Positions 28,389 through 36,435 of a stretch of 38,864 bases of DNA are shown one piece after another. This stretch comes from Actinomycetes bacterium (GTDB lineage: Bacteria; Actinomycetota; Acidimicrobiia; Acidimicrobiales; Palsa-688): contig JAJZAM010000009.1 of NCBI GenBank assembly GCA_021799445.1, positions 1 through 38,864 of the forward strand, written 5' to 3'. The notes beneath the pieces were generated by a model that worked only from the letters and a program-made list of their open reading frames with translations, ran no database searches and had not been told where the DNA came from. The translations under genes were made by a program, and so were the position numbers. The first letter of the stretch is position 1. The number at the start of each line of letters is the position of its first letter.

Positions 28389-28623
28389 AGCCCACGCAAA
28401 GACGCCCGGCTCCTGGCCGGCCCGCCGCCGGCCGTCCGCCCGGGAGTGGCGTCGGGGGCGGTATGGTGAAATGGGAAGTGTGATAGGCGGCTGCCGTTGG
28501 TAGGCGCACCAGCACAGCGCTGGACGATGATGGGCACAGGCACGGTCCGCTTAGCCGGCTGGGCACGGCCGAAACGGATACTGAGTACGAAGAAGTCGAG
28601 AAGATGAAGTCGGGTAGCAAGAC
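28389..28623. other. Divergent intergenic region, amidohydrolase / DMT transporter
   Basis: This stretch separates two divergently read genes. It is GC-rich in the left part (CCGGCCCGCCGCCGGCCG near 28418-28435, which can form a hairpin) and more mixed to the right. I see no convincing -35/-10 pair and no gene. Confidence 0.5.
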
Positions 28624-29637
28624 ATGCTGAGCGGTGCAAGGTTCGCCGCTGTAGCGCTGGCGCTTGGGGCGGCAGCCTCTTTCGCCGTGTCGAACGTGAC
28701 GCAGATGTCTGCGATAGCCCGGCAACCGTCCCCTGCTGGCGCCGATGCCCCCAGGGAAGCCTCCTGCGACGACAACGTTTCGCAGCGGTCGTCCAAGACG
28801 ATCGACCGTGGCCTGCTCGTTCGCGTCGGACGTGACCCCCTTTGGTTGCTGGGCCTCGTGGCTTCTGTAGCAGGGTTCGCCATGGAAGCTACCGCCCTGT
28901 CGATAGCCCCCGTGGTGTTGGTCCAGCCTTTGATAGTGGCGGAACTGGCTTTCGCCATACCCCTGGCGGCGTTCGTAGCCAAGCATCGTCTCGGCAAGGC
29001 GGAATGGACTGGGATCGCCTTGGTCAGCAGCGGCCTGCTGGCGCTCTTGATAGTCGTCCACCCTTCGAACACGCCGATCTCTGCTCCTCCCGCACGCTGG
29101 CTGCTTCTGTTCGGGTCGGTTGCAGCGGTGGTGCTGGGGCTGCTGGCGGTGTCGAAGCGAGCTGGTGCGATAGCTAGGACCAGCCTTCTGGCCGGTGCAG
29201 CGGGGGTCACTTTCGGTCTTCTGTCGATCATCACCAAAGCGACGACCCACCAGCTGGCTGTTCACGGGATCGGCTTTCTCGCCACGTGGGAGCCGTGGGT
29301 GCTCGCCGTTCTCGGGATCACGGGCATGACCTTGACCGTCAACACCTACCAGTCGGGGCCTCTTGCGGTCTCGTTGCCGCTACTCGACGTCGGCGAGCCG
29401 GTAGCGGCGTCGCTGATAGCTACGGTGGTCTTCGGGGAGAGCCTCGGGCGGATCGGGCTGGCCGGCGACGCTGTGCTGGCTGCGGGAATCGCCGCGATAA
29501 TCGGCGGCGTCGCCGCGCTTGACCGCTCTCCGCTGGTTCGCAGCCACGTCGAGGCTTCCGCACTGCCCGATCCCAGCTCCGAAAGCTCCGATGACGACCA
29601 GCGGATACGGTGCTCTCGGCGCACACCTCCAAGCTGA
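28624..29637 (+). CDS. DMT-superfamily (EamA/NIPA-like) membrane transporter
   Basis: The 337-aa protein has about nine hydrophobic segments arranged as two related halves, as in the drug/metabolite transporter superfamily. Examples are VAGFAMEATALSIAPVVLVQ, then IVAELAFAIPLAAFVAKHRL, and in the second half TLTVNTYQSGPLAVSLPLLD and GEPVAASLIATVVFGESLGR. The repeated 'APVVLVQPL...AELAFAIPL' and 'GPLAVSLPLLDVGEPV' elements are typical of this group. A polar loop (about residues 36-65) separates helices 1 and 2, and a Ser/Asp-rich tail is cytoplasmic. The substrate is unknown. ATG 28624 has no strong ribosome site. It converges on the DUF3097 gene with a 44-nt gap. Confidence 0.8.
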   Translation: MLSGARFAAVALALGAAASFAVSNVTQMSAIARQPSPAGADAPREASCDDNVSQRSSKTIDRGLLVRVGRDPLWLLGLVASVAGFAMEATALSIAPVVLVQPLIVAELAFAIPLAAFVAKHRLGKAEWTGIALVSSGLLALLIVVHPSNTPISAPPARWLLLFGSVAAVVLGLLAVSKRAGAIARTSLLAGAAGVTFGLLSIITKATTHQLAVHGIGFLATWEPWVLAVLGITGMTLTVNTYQSGPLAVSLPLLDVGEPVAASLIATVVFGESLGRIGLAGDAVLAAGIAAIIGGVAALDRSPLVRSHVEASALPDPSSESSDDDQRIRCSRRTPPS

Positions 29638-29681
29638 CTGGCGGTCTGGGCCTGGAAAGGCGAGCGCCGCGTGCCGTGCTG

Positions 29682-30539
29682 TCAGGCTGCTTCGACGACG
29701 AAGTCGATGAGGGATTCGACCGCGCCGACGAGGGCGGGCTCCAAGTCGGCGTAGCTGCGCACCTGCGAGAGGAGGCGACGCCACAGCCTGGCCGGGTCTG
29801 TCTCGCCCATCGCCTCGCAGATGCCTTCCTTCCAGGACCGCCCACGGGGTATCACCGGCCAGCGCTCCAGCCCTACGACGTTGGGTCGTATCGCCTGCCA
29901 TACGTCCACGTAGGGCGTCCCTTTTATGAGCACGTGCGGCCCCTGCAAGCGCTGAGCGATCCTCGACTCCTTGCTGGCGTCCACCAGGTGGTCCACGAGA
30001 ACTCCGAGGCGGGCGTCGCCGCCCGGTTCGAAGCGTTCGATGAAGCTCTCCAGGTGGTCGATGCCGTCCAAGCGTTCGACGACTATCCCCTCTACTCTCA
30101 GGTCGTCACCCCAGACTTTCTCCACGAGCTCCGCGTCGTGGATTCCTTCCACGAGAACCCGGCTTTGCCTGGCGACGCGGGCGCGAACCGGGCCGGAGTC
30201 GATCGAGCCTGACGCCGTCCGGCGCAACGCCGACCCGCCGGCTGGGCCACCGCCGCTGCCACCTCGGAGAGCTGCGGGCGCCTTGACCAGGGTGACGGTC
30301 TCTTCGCCCAGGCGGAACGACGCCCGGTGCATGCTGAAAAGTCTCTCCAGCCCGGTGTTGGGAGACCTCAGCACCACAGCCTCCTGGTCGAAGCCGACTA
30401 CCACCCCCGTGAAACGCGACCCGAGGTGGGTGACGGTCAGACCCGGTGAGGCTACTACCTCGCGGTATTCGCGACCTTGGCGCCACTCGCCTTCTATCGG
30501 CCCCGAGAGGATCCCTCTTCCCAATTTTCGTTCCGGCAC
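29682..30539 (-). CDS. DUF3097 family protein
   Basis: The product is about 285 aa. The core (LTVTHLGSRFTGVVVGFDQE, VVLRSPNTGLERLFSM, RQSRVLVEGIHDAELVEKVW, GDDLRVEGIVVERLDGIDHL, GVLVDHLVDASKESRIAQRL, HVLIKGTPYVDVWQAIRPNV) matches the actinobacterial DUF3097 family. The GIHDAELVEKVWG and DHLVDASKE segments resemble a Toprim-like phosphotransfer fold, but no function is established. GTG 30539 gives a length like that of the family. The frame continues upstream to 30740 over the end of the acyl-CoA dehydrogenase gene with no good start there. The gene follows that dehydrogenase in the same direction, 83 nt away. Confidence 0.8.
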   Translation of the reverse strand: MPERKLGRGILSGPIEGEWRQGREYREVVASPGLTVTHLGSRFTGVVVGFDQEAVVLRSPNTGLERLFSMHRASFRLGEETVTLVKAPAALRGGSGGGPAGGSALRRTASGSIDSGPVRARVARQSRVLVEGIHDAELVEKVWGDDLRVEGIVVERLDGIDHLESFIERFEPGGDARLGVLVDHLVDASKESRIAQRLQGPHVLIKGTPYVDVWQAIRPNVVGLERWPVIPRGRSWKEGICEAMGETDPARLWRRLLSQVRSYADLEPALVGAVESLIDFVVEAA

Positions 30540-30622
30540 GGCCCGAAAGGTTACCGCCGCGCAACCCCGGCGGCTGGCACACCTGTTCGCCTCGGCGGGG
30601 ATGAGGGCGCGGCGGGGTGGCG

Positions 30623-31807
30623 CTAGACGGCTGGGTCGCGGGGAAGCCCGAGGACGGCTTCGGCGACGATGTTGCGCTGCACCGCCCAGGTTCCCCCTCC
30701 TATTGTTAGAGCCGGGGAGAACGTCCACCCGTAGTGCCACACGGGGTCCACGCCGTCGGGCCGGCCGAAGCTCGACTTGATCTCGGTGGGGCCGCCCTGC
30801 CGGCGCTGGGGGACCGAGCCGGGGGGCCCGGATCCTTGGAGCATGCCCGCCGCGCCGGCGACGGCTTTAGCGAGCGCCATCACCCGCTGGCCGTGCTCGT
30901 CGGCTAGGAGCTTCTGCACCGACGCCTCAGGCCCGGGCGTCGCCCCCGACAGGCGAGCCGAAAGGGTGCGGTACCGCATGAGGGTGAGGATCCGCCCCTC
31001 GGCCCACACCCTCGCCGCCTCCTGGCGCAGGACCGGGTCTGCGATCCCCCCGGCGCCACGAACCAGGTTCATCAGATCGTCGACCGTCGGCCCGCTACCC
31101 CAAAGCACACCTCCGCTGGAAAGCGACACCCTCTCGTTGGCCAAGGTCGCCTTAGCCAGACGCCAGCCTTCCCCCACCTCGCCTACCAGGCAGTCAGCTG
31201 GGAGCCTCGCGTCCGCGAAGAAAACCTGGTTGAAAGAGTGAGCACCCGTCATGTCCACGATCGGCGACATGGTGATCCCTGGCGTGTCCATCGGGCAGAT
31301 GAAGTACGAGATACCCTTCCGCTTCGGGGCGTCCGGGTCGGTGCGTGCCAGGAGGATCCCAAAGGCGGAGCGGTGCGCGCCGCTAGTCCAGATCTTCGAA
31401 CCGTTGACCACCCACTCGTCCCCGTCGCGGCGCGCGACGGTGCGAAGAGAAGCCAGGTCCGAGCCTGCGTCAGGCTCGGAGAAAAGCTGGCACCACGTCT
31501 CCTCCCCCGACAGCGCCGGCCAGAGGTAACGCTGCTTTTGGGCCTGCGTGCCGGCAAGCAGGATCGTCGGGGCCGCCCAGCCGATCCCGATCGGGTTGGA
31601 GGGACGCGAAACCCCCGCCCGTTCGAGCTCTTCGTCGACTATCAGCTGGTGGATAGGGTCCGCGTCGTGGCCGTAGGGCGCTGGCCAGTGCGGAACCACC
31701 CAGCCGGCCTCGGCCAGTTCCCTGCCGGTCGGGTGAGGGTGTCCGCTCAGCCAGCGGCGTATCTCAACCCTTCTCGGGTCGTCTTCGGGAGCCAGATCGA
31801 AGTCCAT
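30623..31807 (-). CDS. Acyl-CoA dehydrogenase
   Basis: This 394-aa flavoenzyme of the FadE type introduces a C2=C3 double bond into an acyl-CoA. Visible: the N-terminal helical domain, FAD-binding CQLFSEPDAGSDLASLRTVA, VNGSKIWTSGAHRSAFGILL, GITMSPIVDMTGAHSFNQVF, LVGEVGEGWRLAKATLANER, and the closing ALTIGGGTWAVQRNIVAEAV with LGLPRDP. The terminal motif has GGG-T-W where many dehydrogenases have EG-T-x-E, so it belongs to the IGGGT subgroup seen among actinobacterial FadE enzymes. ATG 31807 has GGAGG 9 nt upstream. It is divergent from the carboxylase/AtuA operon and probably feeds it; the exact substrate is unknown. Confidence 0.9.
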   Translation of the reverse strand: MDFDLAPEDDPRRVEIRRWLSGHPHPTGRELAEAGWVVPHWPAPYGHDADPIHQLIVDEELERAGVSRPSNPIGIGWAAPTILLAGTQAQKQRYLWPALSGEETWCQLFSEPDAGSDLASLRTVARRDGDEWVVNGSKIWTSGAHRSAFGILLARTDPDAPKRKGISYFICPMDTPGITMSPIVDMTGAHSFNQVFFADARLPADCLVGEVGEGWRLAKATLANERVSLSSGGVLWGSGPTVDDLMNLVRGAGGIADPVLRQEAARVWAEGRILTLMRYRTLSARLSGATPGPEASVQKLLADEHGQRVMALAKAVAGAAGMLQGSGPPGSVPQRRQGGPTEIKSSFGRPDGVDPVWHYGWTFSPALTIGGGTWAVQRNIVAEAVLGLPRDPAV

Positions 31808-31869
31808 AACGTGTCGCCTCCAAGCTGCGCTCCACCAAAAGGGGCTGCGTTTGCATCGAGCGGTTAGCG

Positions 31870-31903
31870 TAGTTATGTTGCAAGACGAGCCACGTCAAGT
31901 CAA
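31870..31903 (-). promoter_or_regulatory. Candidate promoter of the acyl-CoA dehydrogenase gene
   Basis: Two overlapping -35-like hexamers (TTGACT at 31903-31898 and TTGACG at 31898-31893) are followed 16-17 nt later by A/T-rich ATAACT/TAACTA (31876-31870). The -10 match is poor. The region lies between two divergent genes and could also hold a regulator site. Confidence 0.3.
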
Positions 31904-31960
31904 GTTCGCCACGCTTGCCGCTCAGCCGGCAAGCCCCGAAAGCTGGGGGTCGTCGACAAT

Positions 31961-32788
31961 ATGGGGGATGGGCAAACGAAATCGCCGGCGGCGGCGTTGA
32001 ACGCACTACTAGAGGACTTGGCGGCCGAGCAGGAGGACATCGACACCCTCCTGTCAGAGATCGACCCGCCGGACTGGGCGAGGCCGACCCCGGCGGCCGG
32101 TTGGGACGTGCGCGACAGTCTGAGCCACCTGTGCTTCTTCGAGGAGGCCGCCGTCACTTCCCTGACCGACCCCGACCGCTTCGTGACCCAGCGGGACGAG
32201 CTTTACGCGAGCATGGCGGCGGCACTGCAGTCGGGCGCCTCAACCCCAGACGTGGCCGTCGGCCGCCGGATCGGAGATCCTGCGGCGCTGCTCGAACGCT
32301 GGCGGGCCGCCCGGGCCGCCTACGCTGGCGCCGCCGCGGGCGCGGACCCGCGGGCGCGCGTCGAGTGGTACGGGCCGCCGATGGGCCTAGCGAGCTTCAC
32401 CACGGCCAGGCTGATGGAAGCGTGGGCTCACGGGGTGGACATCAAAGACGCCCTCGGAGCCGACTTGGTGGCCAGCCGGCGGCTCCGCCACGTCTGCCAT
32501 ATAGGGTTCGCGGCCAGGGCCTACAGTTTCGCTTCTCACGGGGTCCACGACCCGGGCGAGCCTGTACGCCTGGAGGTGGGCTCGCCCGACGGGGAGTCGT
32601 GGTCGTGGGGACCACCGGACGCCCCGGACGTGATCAGCGGGCCGGCGCTCGACGTGGCACTCGTGTTCACCCAGCGCCGCCATCGAAGCCGCACCCGGGT
32701 GAGGGCGCAGGGCGCGACCGCAGAGCTTTGGCTTTCGATCGCCCAAGCCTTCGCCGGGCCCGGAACCGTAACCGACCCGCAACGTTAG
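31961..32788 (+). CDS. TIGR03084-family DinB/MDMPI-fold protein
   Basis: The 275-aa protein has an N-terminal four-helix DinB/mycothiol-isomerase-type fold, with the metal-site pattern DVRDSLSHLCFFEEAA, and a second part with YGPPMGLASFTTARLMEAWA followed by HGVDIKDALG. It ends ALVFTQRRHRSRTRV and LWLSIAQAFAGP. This combination matches the TIGR03084 family of actinobacterial proteins, annotated as metal-binding, with unclear function. In many actinobacterial genomes, as I recall, these sit next to AtuA and acyl-CoA carboxylase genes; here it is the first gene of that operon, 18 nt before the carboxyltransferase. His residues in SHL and WAHG could bind a metal. ATG 31961 has a GGGGG stretch about 11 nt upstream. 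Confidence 0.8.
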   Translation: MGDGQTKSPAAALNALLEDLAAEQEDIDTLLSEIDPPDWARPTPAAGWDVRDSLSHLCFFEEAAVTSLTDPDRFVTQRDELYASMAAALQSGASTPDVAVGRRIGDPAALLERWRAARAAYAGAAAGADPRARVEWYGPPMGLASFTTARLMEAWAHGVDIKDALGADLVASRRLRHVCHIGFAARAYSFASHGVHDPGEPVRLEVGSPDGESWSWGPPDAPDVISGPALDVALVFTQRRHRSRTRVRAQGATAELWLSIAQAFAGPGTVTDPQR

Positions 32789-32806
32789 GAAGAGACGCCC
32801 ACCAAG

Positions 32807-34450
32807 ATGCCAGGTTTGGTACTCCAAAGCAGCGTTGACACCCACGGCGAGGACTTCGCCCGCCGGCGGGACGCGATGCTCGAAAAGCTCGCCGAGCTCG
32901 GACGCCTGGCCGAGCAAGCCGCCGCTGGGGGAGGTGCCAAGGCCACCGAGCGGCTCCGTTCTCGGGGGAAGATGCCGGTACGGGAGCGGATCTCTTACCT
33001 GATCGACAGGGACTCCCCTTTCTTGGAGATAAGCCCCCTCGCAGGCTACATGACCGACTACGCGGTCGGAGGGGGCATGGTCCTTGGGATCGGGGTCGTC
33101 GAAGGCACCGAGTGCGTGATCATCGGGAACGACCCGACCGACCTGGGCGGCGCCATGACCGCCGTTTCGATCAGGAAGTTGATGAGAGCGCTCGAAGTGT
33201 CGCGAGTCAATCGCATGCCATACATCCAGTTAGTGGAGTCCGCTGGGGGTGACCTTCGAGGGCTCGCCGACGGGGACGACCCCGAAGCGGTTATGCGCCG
33301 CAACCTCAACCATTTCGCGGAGAGCGGGCGCATGTTCCACGACATAACCGAGCTGTCCGCTCTTGGGATCCCGACCGTTTCGATAGTCTTCGGCAGCTCG
33401 ACCGCCGGCGGCGCCTACCAGCCGGGACTGTCCGACTACAACATTTTCGTCGAGGGCAACGCGAAGGTGTTCCTGGGGGGTCCTCCGCTGGTGAAGATGG
33501 CCACCGGGGAAGTCTCCGCCGACGAGGAGCTCGGCGGGGCCGCGATGCACGCTTCGGTGAGCGGGCTCGCCGACTACTTGGCGGTCGACGAGATGGACGC
33601 TATCCGCACCGCCCGAGCTGTCATCAGTCACCTCCACTGGCGCAAAGCTGGCCCCGGCCCGCTTAGAGCCGACCCGGACCCGCCCGTGTTCGACCCCGAA
33701 GAGCTGCTCGGGCTTATGCCTCCAGATCTGCGCCAGCCAGTCGAGGTCCGAGACGTGATCGCACGCCTGGTCGACGGCAGCCGGTTCGAGGAGTTCAAAG
33801 CGTCCTACGGGTCGACCCTGGTGACAGGGTGGGCGGAGATCGGCGGTTTCGCGGTGGGGATACTCGCGAACAACGGGGTGCTGTTCTCCGAGTCAGCCCA
33901 AAAGGCCGCCCAGTTCATACAGCTCGCCAACCAGTGCTCCACACCGCTGATCTTCTTGCAGCACATCACCGGCTACATGGTCGGCAGGGACTACGAACGC
34001 GGGGGCATCGTCAAGCACGGAAGCCAGATGATCAACGCCCTGTCCAACTCGACCGTCCCCCACATAACGGTCATTCTCGGTGCCAGCTACGGGGCCGGCA
34101 ACTACGGCATGGGGGGAAGGGCGTTCGACACGAGGTTCGTCTTTCTATGGCCGACGGCGAAGATTGCGATCATGGGCCCCAAGCAGATGGCAGGCGTCAT
34201 GTCGATAGTAAGGCGCGAGCAGGCCGCCCGGCGTGATATCACTTTGGACGAGGACTCCGAGCGGGCGAGGTCTGAAGCGGTCGAGGCTTTCGCTGAGGCG
34301 CAGTCGCTGGGACTCTACGCCACGGGACGGGTCGCCGACGACGGGATCATCGACCCGCGCGACACCAGAACCGTGCTCACGATCGCCTTGTCGGCCTGCC
34401 ACAGCGCGGAGGTCAAAGGCGCCGCCGGATACGGAGTGTTCCGGCTGTGA
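32807..34450 (+). CDS. Acyl-CoA carboxylase, carboxyltransferase (beta) subunit
   Basis: The 547-aa subunit moves the carboxyl group from carboxybiotin to an acyl-CoA. Two crotonase-like halves are present: N half with LEISPLAGYMTDYAVGGGMV, QLVESAGGDLRGLA and the oxyanion segment FGSSTAGGAYQPGLSDYN; C half with ILANNGVLFSESAQKAAQFI, FLQHITGYMVGRDYERGGIV and GASYGAGNYGMGGRAFDTRF. The layout is close to the methylcrotonyl/geranyl-CoA carboxylase group (AtuC-like), more than to propionyl-CoA carboxylase, a judgement from motifs only. The stop overlaps the biotin carboxylase GTG start (GTGA). Together they form a two-subunit carboxylase. Confidence 0.92.
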   Translation: MPGLVLQSSVDTHGEDFARRRDAMLEKLAELGRLAEQAAAGGGAKATERLRSRGKMPVRERISYLIDRDSPFLEISPLAGYMTDYAVGGGMVLGIGVVEGTECVIIGNDPTDLGGAMTAVSIRKLMRALEVSRVNRMPYIQLVESAGGDLRGLADGDDPEAVMRRNLNHFAESGRMFHDITELSALGIPTVSIVFGSSTAGGAYQPGLSDYNIFVEGNAKVFLGGPPLVKMATGEVSADEELGGAAMHASVSGLADYLAVDEMDAIRTARAVISHLHWRKAGPGPLRADPDPPVFDPEELLGLMPPDLRQPVEVRDVIARLVDGSRFEEFKASYGSTLVTGWAEIGGFAVGILANNGVLFSESAQKAAQFIQLANQCSTPLIFLQHITGYMVGRDYERGGIVKHGSQMINALSNSTVPHITVILGASYGAGNYGMGGRAFDTRFVFLWPTAKIAIMGPKQMAGVMSIVRREQAARRDITLDEDSERARSEAVEAFAEAQSLGLYATGRVADDGIIDPRDTRTVLTIALSACHSAEVKGAAGYGVFRL

Positions 34451-36435
34451 TCTCCCGGCTTGCGATCGCCAACCGGGGTGAGATAGCCCGCCGCATAACA
34501 CGGACCGCCGCTTCGATGGGTATCGAGACAGTCGCCATGTTCTCAGACACCGACGCCGGGTCCCCGCACGTTCGAGAGTCGGATGTGGCGGTCAGGCTGG
34601 CGGGACGTGGCGCTTCTGAGACCTACCTTAACGTGGACGCCGTAGTAGCCGCAGCCCTGCGTAGCCGGGCTGACGCTTTGCATCCCGGCTACGGTTTCCT
34701 CTCCGAGAACGCGGAGCTGGCACGGGCTGTTATCGCAGCGGGTCTCACCTGGGTAGGACCAACCCCCGAGGTGATAGCCGCAATGGGAGACAAGCTCGCC
34801 GCCAAGTCGGCCATGGCGGCCGCGGGCGTTCCGACGCTGCCCACCTGGGAGGCGGACGACCCGTCGGTGGAGTTCCCCGTGCTGGTCAAGGCGGCGGCCG
34901 GGGGTGGCGGGAAGGGCATGCGAGTCGTGCGGGACCGCTCCGAACTTGCCGGGGCGTTGGAGGCTGCAGCCAGGGAGGCGGGCGCTGCCTTCGGGGATCC
35001 GACGGTCTTCTTGGAGCGCCTTGTCCAGCGCGCCCGCCACATCGAAGTGCAGATCCTCGCCGACTCGCACGGCAACTTCGTGCACCTCTTCGAACGCGAA
35101 TGCTCGCTGCAGCGGCGGCATCAGAAGATCGTCGAGGAAAGCCCTTCGAGCGCCGTCGACTCCGAGTTGCGCCGGGCGTTGGGCGACGCCGCTCTTCGGG
35201 GGGCTCGCGCCGTCGGATACCTGGGGGCGGGCACCGTCGAGTTCGTCCTCGAAGGCGACGGCAGCTTCTGGTTCTTGGAGGTCAACACCCGCATCCAAGT
35301 CGAGCACCCCGTCACCGAGGCCGTCACCGGCGTGGACCTGGTTCGCGAACAGCTCCTCGTTGCGGCGGGCGAGCCTCTTTCGGTCCGCCAGGAGGACCTG
35401 TCTATACGCGGTCACGCTATCGAGGCGAGGTTGTACGCCGAGGATCCGGCCAACGACTTCCTGCCCTGCACGGGCGCTCTGGTCGACTTCAGCGTGCCTG
35501 CTCGGCCGCAGTTGCGCTGGGAGTCGGGGGTCGAGCAGGGGTCGGTGGTGGGGATCGACTTCGACCCGATGCTCGCCAAGGTGATCTCCCACGCTCCGAG
35601 CCGACCGGAGGCCGCCGCGGCCCTGGCGTTGGGCCTGTCGAGGGCGAGGGTGCGGGGGGTGGTCACGAACCGAGACTTCCTGGTGGCGGCGCTGCGCTCG
35701 AAGGAGTTCCTCCGCGCCGAGACGACCACCGACTTCGTCGACTCTGCGGGAGTTCCGCGGCTGCGCGACGTGAGCGATGCGGAGGTGGCCGTCGCAGCCG
35801 CAGCGGCCTGTCTCGCCGCCCGCCACGTTCGCCGCTCGACGGCCGGGGTTCTCGGCGCTGTCCCCGGGGGTTGGCGAAACTCTGTGATGCCACCCGAGCG
35901 GGCGTCGTATCGCCACCGGGGGGCGAGCGTGGACGTCTCCTACCACTTCGGCCGTGACGGGTCCGCCACGTTCGTCGTCAACGGTTCGACCCTTGAGCTC
36001 TCCGACGTCGACGTGAGCGCCGCCCCGCCCGGGCTGGAGGTGACAGCTTCTGGCGCGGGAGGCGACGTGCACCGCCTGCACGTGGCCGAGTCGGCTGGCA
36101 AGGTGTGGGTTCAAAGCGTCGAGGGCGACGTGGAGCTCGAGATCGTGGAACGCTTCGCCGTGGCGGGCTCACCAAACCCAGAGGGCGCTTTGGTGTCACC
36201 GATGCCCGGGCGGGTGGTGCGGGTGTCGGTAGCGTCGGGTGACGCGGTGGAGGCAGGAGCCGAACTAGTGGTCATAGAGGCGATGAAGATGGAGCACAAG
36301 CTCAACGCGCCGACGTCAGGTCGAGTGACGCAAGTGCTCGTCGGCGGGGGGGATCAAGTAGCGGCCGGTCAGCTTCTAGTCGTCGTGGAGGTCGCCCACC
36401 GGCCCGCCGGCGGGGAGCCCGAGGGTCGACGTTGA
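34447..36435 (+). CDS. Acyl-CoA carboxylase alpha subunit (biotin carboxylase + BCCP)
   Basis: The 662-aa subunit makes carboxybiotin from bicarbonate and ATP. Order: biotin carboxylase N-domain (RLAIANRGEIARRITRTAAS, HPGYGFLSENAELARA), ATP-grasp (VLVKAAAGGGGKGMRVVRDR, RHIEVQILADSHGN, ECSLQRRHQKIVEESPS, FLEVNTRIQVEHPVTEAVTG), the C-domain to about residue 450, a middle linking domain, and C-terminal biotinyl domain with EAMKMEH (biotin on about Lys614). NTRIQVEHPV differs from the usual NTRLQVEHPV only by Ile. The start is GTG 34447, overlapping the beta stop by 4 nt. Its TGA overlaps the TTG of the AtuA gene, so three genes are translationally coupled. Confidence 0.94.
   Translation: MISRLAIANRGEIARRITRTAASMGIETVAMFSDTDAGSPHVRESDVAVRLAGRGASETYLNVDAVVAAALRSRADALHPGYGFLSENAELARAVIAAGLTWVGPTPEVIAAMGDKLAAKSAMAAAGVPTLPTWEADDPSVEFPVLVKAAAGGGGKGMRVVRDRSELAGALEAAAREAGAAFGDPTVFLERLVQRARHIEVQILADSHGNFVHLFERECSLQRRHQKIVEESPSSAVDSELRRALGDAALRGARAVGYLGAGTVEFVLEGDGSFWFLEVNTRIQVEHPVTEAVTGVDLVREQLLVAAGEPLSVRQEDLSIRGHAIEARLYAEDPANDFLPCTGALVDFSVPARPQLRWESGVEQGSVVGIDFDPMLAKVISHAPSRPEAAAALALGLSRARVRGVVTNRDFLVAALRSKEFLRAETTTDFVDSAGVPRLRDVSDAEVAVAAAAACLAARHVRRSTAGVLGAVPGGWRNSVMPPERASYRHRGASVDVSYHFGRDGSATFVVNGSTLELSDVDVSAAPPGLEVTASGAGGDVHRLHVAESAGKVWVQSVEGDVELEIVERFAVAGSPNPEGALVSPMPGRVVRVSVASGDAVEAGAELVVIEAMKMEHKLNAPTSGRVTQVLVGGGDQVAAGQLLVVVEVAHRPAGGEPEGRR

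Noticed and set aside
28358-28639. N-terminal extension of the amidohydrolase frame
   Set aside because: The sequence (Arg/Pro-rich) is not protein-like, crosses the divergent promoter region, and the conserved HxH motif already lies just after the GTG at 28357.
30540-30740. N-terminal extension of the DUF3097 frame
   Set aside because: It overlaps the acyl-CoA dehydrogenase end, lacks a ribosome site and is longer than the family.
34543-36114. 523-codon minus-strand frame
   Set aside because: It is antisense to the biotin carboxylase gene, whose motifs are complete; the frame is a GC-bias shadow.
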